From: Inia geoffrensis
Lineage: Eukaryota > Chordata > Mammalia > Artiodactyla > Iniidae
Direction of reading: 5' to 3'
DNA length: 64,000 nt
NCBI GenBank assembly: GCA_036417435.1
Contig: CM070909.1
Span: forward strand, 4,992,597 to 5,056,596
Position numbers and translations under genes: made by a program. The stretch's first letter is position 1. Each line of letters opens with the position of its first letter. Below the pieces are notes generated by a model. It searched no databases. It had not been told where the DNA came from and worked only from the letters and a program-made list of their open reading frames with translations. Of the stretch, positions 1 through 12,348 are shown in pieces.

Positions 1-1235
1 CAGCTAACAGTCTCACATACACTTTAGCACTTGTAATTATACTAGTATGGCAAGCACTGTTTTGGTGAAGAAAGGAAATACAACAACTAATGTGCCCTGC
101 TTCTCCAGCTCTGCTTGCACTCATTTTACTAGAATATGGAATTAAAATGATGCTCTGACTGGTAGCCAAGAAGGCTACACAGCAATTTTCTCCATTGAAA
201 TGGGAATCAGCACCCCTTCTTTAGGCTACATTCAAGCTAGATTCACTTTATAAAAATCCCTGCCAACTCCCCTGGGAGAAGAAAGAGGCAGCAGGCAATA
301 AGCCAGCCTGCTCTTTCTCCAGCACGCTCATACTGAAGATAAAGTGGGCATATCTGCACATATCACAGACATTTACCATGATTGACCAAAGACAGACATG
401 CTGAATTTAGTAGGGCGATCCCAGTTGTCAGATATTAGGAAAATCTCTATTTGGGAATTCTGCTCATGACACTCTCCAAAATGATCTCACACTTCTCACA
501 TTCCAAATTGTACACCACCACTCACTAGTCTACTTCTGCTCACTCTAACACTCAGCTTGAGCTGGAAGACTGGAAAAATAACAGCTTAAAATTTAGTTCA
601 AGGATTGTGCTAAAATTACACCAAGCTGTATCTCAATGAAATGGTAGGATGTTGTGAACAACAGTAATGAACATTCTTAAATCTATGATAGGGTTTATGA
701 TCTTTTTTTTAGAAAAATACATCTCAAAAACAACAAAAGATCACAACAATGCTTCATATATTTTAGACAAATATCAGAAGCTCTTCTGAGGCAAAACTTC
801 CATTAGTTTCTCTGAACAAGAGAATGCTTTGATCCAGTCTATCCTGATTTCTAAAATGACAGAACCATGGAGTCTAGAGCTATTTTTAGTTACAGAAAAA
901 GAATATTATGGATACATGAAAATGGTCATCATCACAAACATTATACTGCATCCCAGAGAGTTCAATGCACTATTTGTCAAGATAACCATTAGAAAAAATA
1001 CCAGTACTTCATCCTATTATGTTAAATTAAGACCGATTTTTTTTTCTGAAACATGTAAATACATACATTGAGTAAACTTTATCAATGCAAAATGCAAAAG
1101 AGTTTATAATAATTCTTACTAACATCACCCAAGTCGTTCATCAGGCTCTGTGATGTTCTGATCTGTGCTGTACCATATGTGTCCCTAAGATGGGCACTTA
1201 CCAGCCCAATCTGCAATTTATTTCTTTGTATCTAT
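1..1235. other. unrecognised AT-rich intron sequence
   Basis: I recognise no repeat, exon or RNA gene here. The longest open frame (829-1071, 80 aa) has no recognisable protein and is what chance gives in AT-rich DNA. Confidence 0.5.
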
Positions 1236-1239
1236 CTTC

Positions 1240-1345
1240 AAGAAAAACTTTCTAGAACTTGGGACTTTCACCTTTTTACTCAGGGGCACGGCACAGTGTT
1301 TGGTATAATAACTGCTCAATAAATTTTTGATGAAAGATTGACAAA
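1240..1345. repeat. L2/MIR-like 3' end relic
   Basis: The run 'cacagtgtttggtataataactgctcaataaatttttgatgaa' (1290-1335) keeps the 'cacagtgcctggcac...ctcaataaat' signature shared by the 3' ends of ancient L2 and MIR elements. It is too short and diverged to assign strand or family. Confidence 0.45.
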
Positions 1346-2514
1346 AACAAATTTTCACACATTATTTTGAAAGTAAATGGCTACTAGATAGTAGATGCAA
1401 GTCAAGTCCCTGGAAAATTATATCTTTCCCCTATAACAGAGAGAATTACTCTCATTCTGTAACAATTAGTACCTTACCAGCTAACACAAAAAAAATTCTT
1501 TCTCAAATACAAAGTGGCCAAAATACTAAATGCAATCCTAATGTTTTAAAAAAATGTTAATCATACACTCTGGATTTATTTGTGTTTGATCTGAAGTGAA
1601 GAGAAGCATTTTCAAATAATTAACTGTCAAGAAGTATCTTTTATACTTTTAACACTATACAACATACACAAAAAGTGTAGGATAGAGTTCTTGTCCAAAA
1701 ACAGAGCTTACAAAGCGGTAAAACTTAATAGCTATATATACACACTCACACACCAGCACTATACCTTATTATAAATTTTAAATTAAGAATATTCAAGAAG
1801 GAGAAATGGGACACATAAAAGCACTTTATATGCAACATACTCAAATGAAGTTTAGATTCTATAAGATCACTATGATTTGGATTCATGAATCTTTAATATG
1901 AAAAGAAAGTATTCTAATTTCTATCATTTTAGAAGAAACTCCAAGTTTTTTAATGAGTCTGAATCTCCAAGACTGAGACAAAGGAAGAGCCTCTAAGGTA
2001 GTTCATTTCGCCTGATCATTCGTCTGGTATATTTTTTCCATTGATTCTTTCAGTTGATGACAAGGATTTATTTTCTGTGCAGCAAAGCACACTGTAAACT
2101 CTCAAATATTAAACCAAAACCAAGTTCTCAGACTGATCTAAACACAAGCAAGAGACATACTACAATGCGAGAAACAACCACAACAGAATTCAAATGGATA
2201 GATTAAACTGTTTAAATGAATGCTACTTTGAGCTTATTCTCCTCTAAAAGAGATGTCAGAGTCAAGAAAATGAACAAGCAATTATTCCAGATTCCTAGCA
2301 GCTACTCTCTGCTACTGAAACCAGGAGAGAAAAAAGAACATCTGCCTTTATGCCAGCATAACCCAGAAGAGAAATTAAAGAATAAACGAAAAAAATACTA
2401 TCAAAATGGGGAAGTCCCAAGGTCATTAATACATTCTATTATTGTGTGCTCATCAAGACAACTCAAGTGACAATAAACTGATTTTAGTACAAGTTCTAGA
2501 AATCCCAAATAGCT
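1346..2514. other. unrecognised intron sequence
   Basis: AT-rich, no recognised repeat or exon. A short alternating tract (tatatatacacactcacaca) lies near 1732-1752. The 84-aa frame at 2216-2470 is low complexity and unrecognised. Confidence 0.5.
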
Positions 2515-2690
2515 TTCAGTTACCTAAACTCCCACACCATTTACTTATACTTTAGCCTCTACTTAAAGAGTATCATCTACCTGTTCCCTCACTTTCACTC
2601 CCAGCTAAATCCTACCTGTCCTTTCATCCTTAGAATCAGGCATTATCTCCTCTAGAAAGCCTGTCTGACTCTCACACTGAACAAAAGGCA
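2515..2690. repeat. possible L2 relic
   Basis: Pyrimidine-rich text resembling the L2 3' region ('ccagctaaatcctacc...ctcctctagaaagcctgtctgactc', compare 'cctccaggaagccttccctgac'). It is old and diverged; family call is tentative. Confidence 0.35.
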
Positions 2691-3814
2691 AAAATAGAGA
2701 GGAAGGAATGGGTGGAGGAAGAAAAGTACAGAAAGAAGAAAAGATAATATCCCAAACCAGATATTACAATAGTAAAAATATCATACTAAGCAATGTCAGG
2801 GTTGAAGGTGTCATTCCATTAAAAAATAACATCAAAATAAAAAAATTTTTTAACCTTAAAAGTAAAATTAACCAGCAGAGGGATCCTATAGTAACCATTT
2901 CCATAGCGTTTAACTTGAGAATGCTCAGTACTAACAAAGCAATGTCAGAATTAAATACAAGGGACCATAAAGGTACTGTTCAGTCTAGCAGCATTTTAAG
3001 TATCAAGCTCACTTCTTTCTTCATGCTCTACAACCTGCAAAAAAGTTTCAAGCACCTGCAACAGACGTCAATGAGGTTAACAAAATTCCCAGGTTCAGTC
3101 CCTGAAATACTAGTATATAAATCAAGAAGAAATAAGGGTAAAGAAAGAAGAGTTAAGCGATACCAATCAGCTGTGAACATGTTAAGAGCCAACCCTGGCA
3201 ATGCTATAACTGGGAGTGGACTCAGCTGAATAAACACACACCGGAGACAGCAGCTTGGCTGTTGGGGGGGGGGGGGGAGTCCCTGCTGACATTCAGCTGC
3301 AGCGCATGGCATAAAGCTAACAGGGGCTAATGTCTGTGTCTCACAGAGCTATGTCAACACTGAAGTCACTGTGTGCCCAAAGCTTTCCAGAAGCTACAGC
3401 ATTCCCTTCTTCTCCTTTTTTTCCCCTCCTTCTCCTCCAGAGAATGAGAAGAGGCAAGGAAGACTGATATTGAGGGAGAGTACAAAGAGATCATGACGTT
3501 ACAGTCTTACAGAAAAGCACTCGTGTACACTGCCATTGTTTAAGATGCTTTCACACACACTATCACTAAACTGTGTTAAATTGAAATGAAGCCCACGAAA
3601 ATTATTTACATAAATAATTCTGTCTCGGGGAGAAAATAGCATAGAACATATACAAAGAACATCAGCTAACCAGAATAAACCAACCAAATTACTCACATTT
3701 TTTTCAAGACTTACATCTTTAATAATGGGCTTTCTTGTAAAAATTAAATCTATACTAGGCAACTGATAGACTACAACAGTCCACTGTTATATTTGTTCTA
3801 GAGATACTAAGACC
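2691..3814. other. unrecognised intron sequence with a 14-base G run
   Basis: A 173-aa plus-strand frame (2708-3229) and a 94-aa minus frame overlap here, but neither resembles a known protein and composition is Lys/Ser-rich as expected from A-rich DNA. An uninterrupted run of 14 G occupies 3264-3277, likely polymorphic in length. No repeat family is recognised. Confidence 0.5.
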
Positions 3815-4420
3815 AAGTGCAGTTAAGACAAGAGAAGGAAATCAAAGGTATAAGAATTAGAAAGCAGGAAACAGTCATTATACAGGATGAAAACTCAGGA
3901 GAAATTACAGACAAAATATCTGTATCATTAAGAGTCCAGCAAGGGACTTCCCTGGTGGTCCAGTGGTTAGGAATCCACCTTCTAATGCAGAGGACGCGGG
4001 TTCTGCATCCTACATGCCACGGGGCAACTCAGCACATGCCACAACTACAGAACCCACCAGAGCCCACACGCTCTGGAACCCGCGCACCGCAACGAAAGAT
4101 CCTGCATGCCGCAAGGAATATCCTGTGTGCAGCAACTAAGACCTGACGCAGCCAAAAATAAAATAAACAAATAAATAAATATTTTTTAAAGAAAGAGTTT
4201 AGCAAGCCTGCAGCATATAAGATCAACATATAAAATTTAACTGCATTTCTCTACAAGGAACAAATCTTTAAAAAGTGTAATTAAAAAGAGAGAGAAAGAG
4301 AATCTTGATAAATAAAACCAAAGAAGCATCTGGGGATAAAATAACATTAAAAAGTCAAACTATTACGGAGAAAATCATAATTGTTTCGAAAGCAAAACAC
4401 CAAGGTATAATTTTTTTTGT
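3815..4420 (+). mobile_element. old L1 (L1M-type) ORF2 fragment, split by a SINE
   Basis: The text at 3830-3942 and 4193-4400 matches the reverse-transcriptase part of L1 ORF2 ('agacaagagaaggaaatcaaaggtat', 'ttgcaggatacaagatcaaca'-like). It is diverged and contains stops. The SINE at 3943-4192 interrupts it. Confidence 0.75.
3943..4192 (+). mobile_element. CHR-family SINE, long subtype
   Basis: Head 'gggacttccctggtggtccagtgg' and tail 'gacgcagccaaaaataaaataaa'. Flanking near-repeats 'agagtccagcaag' (ending 3942) and 'agagtttagcaag' (from 4193) are the target-site duplication inside old L1. The body is eroded (CpG losses), so this is an older copy. Confidence 0.9.
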
Positions 4421-4837
4421 ATACAATCCCTTAATTTTTCCATGGCAACCAACAAATAAGGCATATCTAAGACTCTTTTGCACATGCTTCTGTAAAAATG
4501 TTAAGTAGATAAAAGAAATCTTCAAAAATTAATTAAATTTTTTTGAAAATCAATTTAGGTAGTAAACAGACAATACAAAAGATTGCTTCATGTTTTAGCA
4601 GCATGTTGAGAGGAAATAAAACCATATGGTATCTTCATGGGGTATTTAAAAGGAAAATACATTTGTTTTCTTGACTCTCACCAATTTTATCACATAAACT
4701 CCAGTAAATACATGTGTTACCATTATTTTCATTTATCTCCTATATCCATGTTTACTCATCATGTTATATTTTCAATTTGAATACTTAGGTCTACGACCAC
4801 AAAATCTTTCACTTCACTTCAGCTGACTGCATGCTTT

Positions 4838-5400
4838 TAGGGGAAAGTTAAACATGCACTTACCCTATGACCCAGTGATTCCACTCCTAGATATTTCCCC
4901 AAGAGAAATAAAAACATGGCCACAAACACATCTGTATAAAAATGTTTACAACCACTTTATTCATAAGAGCCAAAACTGGAAACAACCCCATCAACAGGAG
5001 GATGGATAAATTGATTATGCAAATCCATGCATTGAAAACTACTCAATATTAGGATGACTATGGATACATGCAACAACACGAATAAACTTAAAAAAAAATA
5101 GTACGCTGAGCAAAAGAAGCCAAACACAACAGAGTACAGACTATATGGTTCCATGTATAGGAGGTTCTAGAGCAGGCAAAACTAAAGTGAAAGGAATTAG
5201 AACACCATCTATGTGTTGGGGGCAGGGAAAATACTGATTGGGAAGGAGCTCAAGGGGACCTTATGGGATGATGGAAATGTTCTGTATCTTCATAAGACTG
5301 CATTATATGACTACTGGCATTTGGCAAAATTCATGGAACTATGATACTGAAGATCCATGTATTTTGCTGTATGTAAACTATACTCCAACAAAAAATAAAT
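4838..5400 (+). mobile_element. old L1 (L1M-type) 3' end
   Basis: Contains L1 ORF2 C-terminal and 3'UTR signatures: 'ccctatgacccagtgattccactcc', 'catcaacaggaggatggataaa', 'gtaaactatactccaacaaaaaataaat'. Frames are broken. A SINE sits immediately after its A-rich end. Confidence 0.8.
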
Positions 5401-5406
5401 ATATTA

Positions 5407-5630
5407 GGGCTTCCCTGGTGGCGCAGTGGTTGAGGGTCCACCTGCCGATGCAGGGGACACAGGTTCGTGCCCCGGTCCGGGAGGATCCCACATGCCACGG
5501 AGCGGCCGGGCCCATGAGCCATGGCCGCTGGGCCTGCACGTCCGGAGCCTGTGCTCCGCGACGGGAGAGCCCACAGCAGTGAGAGGCCCGCGTACCGCAA
5601 AAAAAATAATAAAATAAAAATAAATTTTAA
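5407..5630 (+). mobile_element. CHR-family SINE (about 200-bp, young cetacean subtype)
   Basis: Complete head 'gggcttccctggtggcgcag', B-box-like 'ggttcgtgcc', and tail 'gcgtaccgc' followed by an A-rich run. It abuts the A-rich end of an old L1. All six-frame translations over it are SINE artefacts. Confidence 0.95.
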
Positions 5631-6039
5631 ATTAATTAAACAGAAAAAAGTAACAGGTATAGGTCTGAAAAGGGAAAAGTAAATAAATATTCAAGAAAAC
5701 TTCTTAACAAGTAGGAATGACTTCACTTAAAAGAAAGAAGGATAATGTAGTTGATTTTTAAGAACATTTCCAGTTCCAACATGTTTTATGCTCTATCACC
5801 TAATTCAATTGTAACCCTGCATTCTTAAAAAGGTTAGAGAAGAAAGCAGAAGCTTGGGGCTACAGAGACCCATTCAAATATACAACAACGTATGGAAATC
5901 ACCACCAACAATTTGCCTTATTTGCTGCAGATATCTCTCTCTCTCCCCTACCCCTCACTGTTGCTTATTTAAAATTCACATAAGTGATGTCATCTGTTCT
6001 TGACTCTCTTTGCAAATTGCTTATGTTACTCAACATAAT
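5631..6039. other. unrecognised intron sequence
   Basis: No repeat or exon recognised. A short CT-rich patch (tctctctctctcc) lies near 5934-5946. Confidence 0.45.
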
Positions 6040-6725
6040 ATGTCTGAGAATGTAAACTGGTATAGCCACTATGGGAAACAGTAATGGAGGTTCCTCAAAA
6101 AAATTAAAAATAGAACTGCCATTAGATCCAGCAATTCCACTTCTGAGTTTTTATCCAAAGAAAACAAAAATACTAACTCGAAAAGATATCTGCACCCCCA
6201 TGTTCACTGCAGCATTATTTATAATACCCAAGACATGTTAACAACCTAAGTGTCCATCAATGGATGAATGGATAAAGAAAATGTGGTGTGTATATCTATA
6301 CACATATGTGTATATATTATTATTCAGCCATAAAAAAAAAAAGATCTTACCATTTCGGGGTGTGGGGGGGACACAAGCTCACAGATAGAGAACAGACTGG
6401 AGGTTGCCAGAGGTGGGAGACAGGGAGTGGGTGAAATGGGTAAAGGGAGTCAAAAGGTACAAACTTCCAACTATAAAAATAAATAAGTCCTGGGAATATA
6501 ATGTACAGCATGGTGACTATAGTTAATAACACTGTATTACATATTTGAAAGTTGCTAAAAGAGTAGATCTTAAAAGTTCTCATCCCAAGAAAAAAAAGTT
6601 CTCTGTAACTATGTGTGGTGATGGATGTTAACCAGACCCAGTGCGTTGATCATTTTGTACTGTAGCCCAACAGCAAAATATTGAAACTAATATGTTATAC
6701 GTCAACAATACTTCAATTTTTAAAA
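6040..6725 (+). mobile_element. old L1 3' end
   Basis: Carries L1 ORF2 C-terminal and 3'UTR landmarks: 'gatccagcaattccacttctg', 'catgttcactgcagcattattta', 'ggaggttgccagaggtggg', ending 'caacaatacttcaattttta'. Frames are disrupted and there is a local tract of alternating TA/TG near 6284-6326. Confidence 0.85.
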
Positions 6726-8960
6726 CACGTGTTTGAGATTTATCCACACTGATATACATAACTCTAGTTCATTCACTTTTATGAACTGTATAATACAGGT
6801 TTCACAGTTCCTTATCCAAAATTCTAAAATCCAAAGAGCTTTAAAAAGACTAAATTTTTCTCCAAGCTTAATGGAAAAACCTGACTCAACTGCTATGAGG
6901 CTATTTACCATTTATTTATCCAATTTAATATGAATATTCCTAAGTTTTGCTACAGATTTAATGTTTGATTACTGGGTATTGTCCAGATCCCAATGGGAGT
7001 ATTACACAATATGCAGTTTATATACTGGATTACCTTTCAAAATCTGAAAAAAATCTAAATTCCAACATACATGTGCCCTAAGTATTTTGGAGGAAAGGAC
7101 TGTGTACTCATATTCCATTTTGTGAATAAATATCAACTTATCTACTCACCTGCTGAGGAACAGTTAGATGTTTTTCCACTTTTTTCACTGTTACAACAAG
7201 CACATGTACATCTATCTACCTGTCTCCTTGTGCACATGTGCAAAAGTTTCTCTCAAGGAGACACACAGAAATGAAACTGCCAGGTAGTAGAGCATGTCTT
7301 CAACCTTACTGGTCATTTAAACGTACCTTTTTCAACTTACTATAAACAAGATGCATGACACAGATGATAAAAGGGAGCAGATATCCAGCCTATAACTTTC
7401 ATATCTACAGAGCCATTAATCATATAACACTTTCCATTAATCATAAAACCACTTTCCTAGAAGGAAATTTTTGGTGCAAATGGATTGGGTTGCTACTTAA
7501 AAAAAAAAAAAAGCTAAATGATTGTGCATTCAATTCCATCCATAAGGAATAAAGACAGAGTGTTTTCAAAGAAAGTGGTTACTTATGAAGCTACTTTAAT
7601 TAGCAAAGCCCTAGTATCGCTGTAAGGCATGAGAATTTTTTTTAAAAAGAAAAAATTCTACCCATAGGATCTTTTCTCTCTGAAAGAAGGAATTAGAGAA
7701 GAAACAGAAAAGATTGGAAAGAATCCTAATTTCTCTCTGCTCACCCTACTTCCTAAAATGGCATCTTTCCCTGAGAATCCCCACAAAATAAAACTACTTT
7801 AATCTCAGTACCAAAATTTTGATGTCACAGATTCCTACAAAAATGATCTTAGAGATAAGGACACGGAAAATCTGAAAACAATAATCAACGGTTTCAAGAA
7901 TTTCCTTTCTATCCCTTTCATATTTATTATATTTATTGGAAAAATAAATAAATATGCAGACTTCTTTTTTCTATCAGGTATTTGAGAAACAAAAAAGTAA
8001 TACAGGGACACCTGATTCATTACTCATGTTTAAAATATTTTTAAACTAAATTTATGAATTGGGATAGATGTTTACATAATTCTTTTTTTCTGACAGCTTT
8101 TAAGAACACATTCTTTGATCCCCATATTATAAGGAATATTGGCTTTTGAAATAAAGCTACTTGCTTAACCCAAGGTACCTAAACAAAAACAAGAAAACTT
8201 AAATGAGAGGTTCACAAAGGAACATTTGATGACGTTAGTGAACCTAAAATATTTCATATTTCTAATACAGACTTAAGCAAAAGAAAATATGAATCCCAAC
8301 GTATAGACAAGTGCCACAAAAACACAAAACCTACAGGAACACAAGAACAGCACTTTATCCTAGGTGGAAAAACGAACCCCTAGCCTATTTCAATATCAGA
8401 AAAATGATAAGATTCTGAGAGGGCTCTGGCTACCTTGGGAGTTCTCTCCATCAAGAACAAGAACTAGTAATTAACATGAAAGAGTCCATTTCAGACAATT
8501 CTGCCCACAAAGGAGGCAGTGCTGTTGAAAAATAAACTTAACCAAACATTGGAGAACAGAAAAAAAATACTGAAGTATAATTCCTCACTGACAGAAGAAA
8601 GATCTTTAGTTAGTAGCAGGCATCATGCTCCCTGACAGAGATACAATGGTAGGTGGGTATAATAAACATGGTCTGTCTCCACATAAAGGTAGATAAGACA
8701 GATAATGGTGGAGAAGAGAGTCATTAATCCCAACAGCAACAAAAATACACAATTATAACTGCAAACAGGGATAAAAGCTATAAATCCAAGGTAGTAAAAG
8801 ATGAGAAGATTTGGGGGCTGGGTGAGATCTGAAGAATGAGTTAACGTCCATTAACTATTTAAAGACACAACACTTCTACTGTGAGGAGAAGACTACTTAG
8901 GTGAAGGCCGTCAAGAAGGAGGGGGCACAGCACATTTGAGGGATTAAGGAGACTGAGCAC
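6726..8960. other. unrecognised intron sequence
   Basis: About 2.2 kb with no recognised repeat, exon or RNA gene. Open frames here (up to 67 aa) look like chance. An A-run is at 7500-7512. Confidence 0.45.
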
Positions 8961-9030
8961 CAAGGAAGTGTGACAAGAGTTTTAATGGACTTTAAGGGCA
9001 ACAGGAAGCCCTGGAAAAGTTTTGAGCAGA
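8961..9030. repeat. possible ancient repeat relic
   Basis: 'ttaagggcaacaggaagccctgg...ttttgagcagag' resembles a mammal-wide repeat text ('ggcaacaggaagccactg...ttttaagcag'). The related-looking stretch 9560-9960 ('gagcaactgggcgtg', 'gtctggagcttagaggaatga') may be the rest of the same element. I cannot name the family. Confidence 0.35.
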
Positions 9031-9039
9031 GTATGATCA

Positions 9040-9232
9040 TCTCTACCATCATCACTAATAGTGATGCCAGGCACATAGTACCACATTAATTCTTAGAACA
9101 AGTACATGAGGTAAGAATTATATAACCATTTTACAGATGCGGAAACTAAGGTCTGGAAAGACTTAGCAGCCTGCCAAGCTCACATAACTAGTGAGTGGTG
9201 GAGCCAGGATTCAAACACCACATGGGCACTTT
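9040..9232 (+). mobile_element. MIR SINE relic
   Basis: Shows the MIR core: 'gccaggcacatagta', 'attttacagatgcggaaactaag', 'cacataactagtgagtggtggagccaggattcaaac'. A mammal-wide tRNA-derived SINE, inactive. Confidence 0.85.
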
Positions 9233-9246
9233 CAAAAGCTCAAACT

Positions 9247-9454
9247 GGGCTTCCCTGGTGGCGTAGTGGTTGAGAGTCCGCCTGCCGATGCAGGGGACAC
9301 GGGTTCGTGCCCCGGTCTGGGAAGATCCCACATGCCGCGGAGCAGCTGGGCCCGTGAGCCATGGCCGCTGAGCCTGCGCGTCCGGAGCCTGTGCTCCGCA
9401 ACGGGAGAGGCCACAACAGTGAGAGGCCCGCGTACCGCGGAAAAAAAAAAAAAC
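9247..9454 (+). mobile_element. CHR-family SINE (young subtype)
   Basis: Full-length copy with a 13-base poly-A tail at 9441-9453. Flanks 'agctcaaactg' and 'aactcagactg' form a slightly diverged target duplication. It lies at the end of the MIR. Confidence 0.95.
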
Positions 9455-9559
9455 AACTCAGACTGGCTGCAATGAGGCTGCACATCAGGGGTAAGAGAAA
9501 GACTGGGGGAAACTGGGAGACCACTGCAATAATGTCCGCCAACAGCAACATGACCAAAC

Positions 9560-9990
9560 TATGACAGTGGCTGTGGGGTGGGAAAATGGATGGCTTAGAG
9601 AAATACTTCAGAGAAAAAAGATCACCAGGATTTGACTGGCAGGGTGGGAAATGAGGGAGTAAAGCAATCAAGGAAACTTCTGACGTTTCTGACTTAAACA
9701 CCAGGGACAAGTCGGTGGCACCATAAACAAAAATGGGAAAAAATAAGGAAGGACCAGAGTCGAGGGGAAACCTTGAGCTGAATGTAATGTGCTTTTGAGA
9801 TGCTGAGAACAGGTTTGAGGGAGCAACTGGGCGTGTGGGTCTGGAGCTTAGAGGAATGATATGAGCTAAAGATGTAAGTGTGGAAGCTCTCATACACAGA
9901 TGTTAACTGAGGCCGAGGTAGTGAATGAGCCTCCCTAGGAAAAGAAAACACAGCAAGAGGAGATAGTCATAGGACTGATTCAACATTAGA
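9560..9990. repeat. possible ancient interspersed repeat, family not named
   Basis: Text such as 'aaatgagggagtaaagcaatcaagg', 'ggcaccataaacaaaaatggg' and 'ggagcaactgggcgtgtgggtctggagc' resembles a widespread mammalian repeat I remember but cannot name. Open frames of 217 and 85 aa across it are mostly SINE and repeat translation. Confidence 0.35.
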
Positions 9991-10135
9991 TGGCAGGCAG
10001 GGTAAGAGGCAGGCAAAGGAGACAAGGGGAGCAGTCAGAGAAGTGGGTAGAAATCAGGAAAACAGTGTCACAGAAACTGAAAGAAGTTGATAAGGACCCT
10101 TTCTCTAAGGGGAGAACACAGTCCAAGAAAGATCT

Positions 10136-10335
10136 GGCTCTGGGTTCAATTCCGGGTTCCATCAGGATGACTTCAGCGAAGTTAATTAAATACCCTGAGC
10201 CTTAATTTATTAATCTATATACTATGAACATTATGAAATTTAATCTACAGGGTTATTATAATAATTAGCAGGAAGACAGAACACCTATCACACTGTAAAT
10301 TATCAATAAATAGCAGTTACTGTTGTTGCTGCTGT
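10136..10335 (-). mobile_element. MIR SINE relic
   Basis: Reads as a reverse-complement MIR: 'ctctgggttcaattccgggttcc', 'accctgagccttaatttattaatct', 'agggttattataataatta', then '...caataaatagcagttact'. Confidence 0.75.
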
Positions 10336-10519
10336 TTGTAAAATCAAAAGGTTTGGTTAATGGCTTATTGAACCCAGCCCTGGGAAGCCCTAGGGGTTCT
10401 AAAGAACATCCTCAGGGAATGCCTGGCAGGGCCACACTGGGGCATCTGGGCTCCCCAGTCCTGCCTCAATCAGAACAGGTGTGCCTTCTTTTTCATTTTA
10501 CTTCTTAAAATAAGTTTTA

Positions 10520-10805
10520 GGGACTTGCCTGGTGACACAGTGGCTGGGAATCCACCTGCCAATGCAGGGGACACAGGTTCGAGTCCTGGTCTGGGAGATC
10601 CCACATGCCGCAGAGCAACTAAGCCTGTGCGCCACAACTACTGAGCCTGCGCTCTAGGGCCCACGCACCTAGAGTCCGTGCTCCACAACAAGAGAGGCCA
10701 CCGCAATGAGAAGCCTGCGCCCCACACCGCTCGCCGCAACTAGAGGAAGCCTGTGCACAGCAACGAAGACACAACACAGCCAAAAATAAATAAATTAATT
10801 TTAAA
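10520..10805 (+). mobile_element. CHR-family SINE, long subtype
   Basis: Head 'gggacttgcctggtgacacagtgg', two 'ccacaacta' blocks, tail 'cacagccaaaaataaataaat'. A perfect 13-bp target duplication AAAATAAGTTTTA occurs at 10507-10519 and 10806-10818. Confidence 0.95.
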
Positions 10806-10939
10806 AAAATAAGTTTTATTTTCATATCTGAATAATACTCATTTGAAAAAAGGGGTCTGCAGCTTAAAGTGTTTCTCAAAAAGCAATGACTGGATCATCT
10901 CAATAGTCCAATTCATTTGGATTACAGCTTGTAATTCTT

Positions 10940-11174
10940 TTTTTTTCTTGTTTTGAATTTTTGAAGTTTATTTTATTTATTTTTTTACACAGCAGGTTCT
11001 TATTAGTTATCTATTTTATACATATTAGCATATATATGTCAATCCCAATCTCCCAGTTCATCCCACCCCCGCCCACCCCCCACCCCCCGCCACTTTACCC
11101 CCTTGGTGCCCATACGTTTATTCTCTACATCTGTGTCTCTATTTCTGCCCTGCAAACCAGGTCATCTGTACCAC
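10940..11174 (-). mobile_element. severely 5'-truncated young L1 (3' end only)
   Basis: Antisense L1 3'UTR: poly-T start, 'acacagcaggttcttattag', 'tatatatgtcaatcccaat', C-rich stretch, 'tctgtgtctctatttctgcc'. The 18-bp target duplication (10922-10939 and 11175-11192, one mismatch) encloses just 235 bp, so this is a short retrotransposition event in ERC1-sense orientation. Confidence 0.9.
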
Positions 11175-11978
11175 TTACAGCTCGTAATTCTTCACCAAAG
11201 TAAAACATGTGAGAAATAAGGACAAAACAACACACTTGATAACATGAACTTTATTATTTAATTAGAATAATGGTTATAAATCAATTTGCTCTGTTTATCT
11301 ACTGAAAATTGTACTAGGGTCAGTGCCATTACTGCCATTGAAGCACCACAGCCCTATAATCAGCAATTTTTTGTTTGTTTGCTTAAGATTATAACCCCAT
11401 GAACAGTGAAGAAAAGAGTTAAGCAGCATTAAAATCACAAAGGGCTTTCTTTTTTCATGAAGAATAAAGTTGGTTAGTGTGCTCAAATTACTTGTTTTCT
11501 TTTTGAAAGCCCTGCATGAAGAAAACCAATTAGTAAAGAATCAAAATATCTCACCAGCCTTTTCTCATTGAAATCAGTACCTCTAAAAACTTTCTTTTAA
11601 TATCCTTTTCTCATGCTATTGATTGATTGTAACTAATCACTTTCCATGTCATCATTGTGTGTGGTCCTCTTGTGATAATCATCCCACACTCTCCAGTTTG
11701 GTCTACTGAGCAATAACCACTCTGGTGCAGCTGAAAATTCTCAGGGACACTAGCTTGAATCTCTATGGCACAGATGTCCTAATACTTCATTTTAAAATGG
11801 GACCAAGGTTTTACAGAGCCTTGCTGATCTTTTGTCCCAGACACTGGCTGTCTTTTTCATCTAGGACATAATCAAAAATGTACTGTATTAAAAAAAATGT
11901 ACTGTATAAGTTTTGTAACTACAACTTTAGAGGTTATACTCTTAAATAGTAAGTCAGTCCTCTTAAATGACAGAATTT

Positions 11979-12022
11979 GCTCCTATTTAATTGCTGGAAA
12001 TTTTAAGCAATTAAATAGGAGC
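11979..12022. repeat. near-perfect 44-bp palindrome
   Basis: Left arm GCTCCTATTTAATTGC (11979-11994) and right arm GCAATTAAATAGGAGC (12007-12022) are exact reverse complements. The 12-base centre is itself mostly self-complementary apart from one G/A mismatch and one G.T pair. It could fold as a hairpin in either transcript direction. Confidence 0.9.
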
Positions 12023-12305
12023 TGACAGTGGATCAATAGTTGTCTTCATTTTAACAGCTCACCCAATAATGAGGAACATGAGAACTGCATCTGGAAGATT
12101 TGGTGTGAAAGGAAATGACTTCTGAAAGGTTGACTGATTTAATTGTGCTGATACTGGCACAGACTGCCCTACTTTAGGCAGGATGGTTAGTGAAGGTCTC
12201 TTTGAAGAAGTACCATTTAAGCTGACACCTGAGGCAGCCAGCATATAACAAGAGTGGGGTAAGAATGTCTGGCAACACATAAGGATAAAGAGTTAAGAAT
12301 GGCAA

Positions 12306-12348
12306 ATATATATGTGTATATGTATGTGTGTGTGTATATATATATATT
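12306..12348. repeat. TA/TG alternating microsatellite
   Basis: Imperfect alternating purine-pyrimidine tract (atatatgtgtatatgtatgtg...tatatatata). Confidence 0.85.

Noticed and set aside
2708..3229. 173-aa plus-strand open frame
   Set aside because: Lys/Ser/Asn-rich chance frame in A-rich intron, no recognisable domain, and on the strand opposite to the gene.
5407..5480. tRNA gene signals (A and B boxes)
   Set aside because: The tRNA-like heads belong to SINEs; no complete cloverleaf with anticodon arm is present here or at the other copies.
9240..9893. 217-aa minus-strand open frame
   Set aside because: Its C-terminal third is translated SINE sequence (the recurrent 'PCPLHRQADSQPLRHQGSP' peptide) and the rest is unrecognised repeat-like text.
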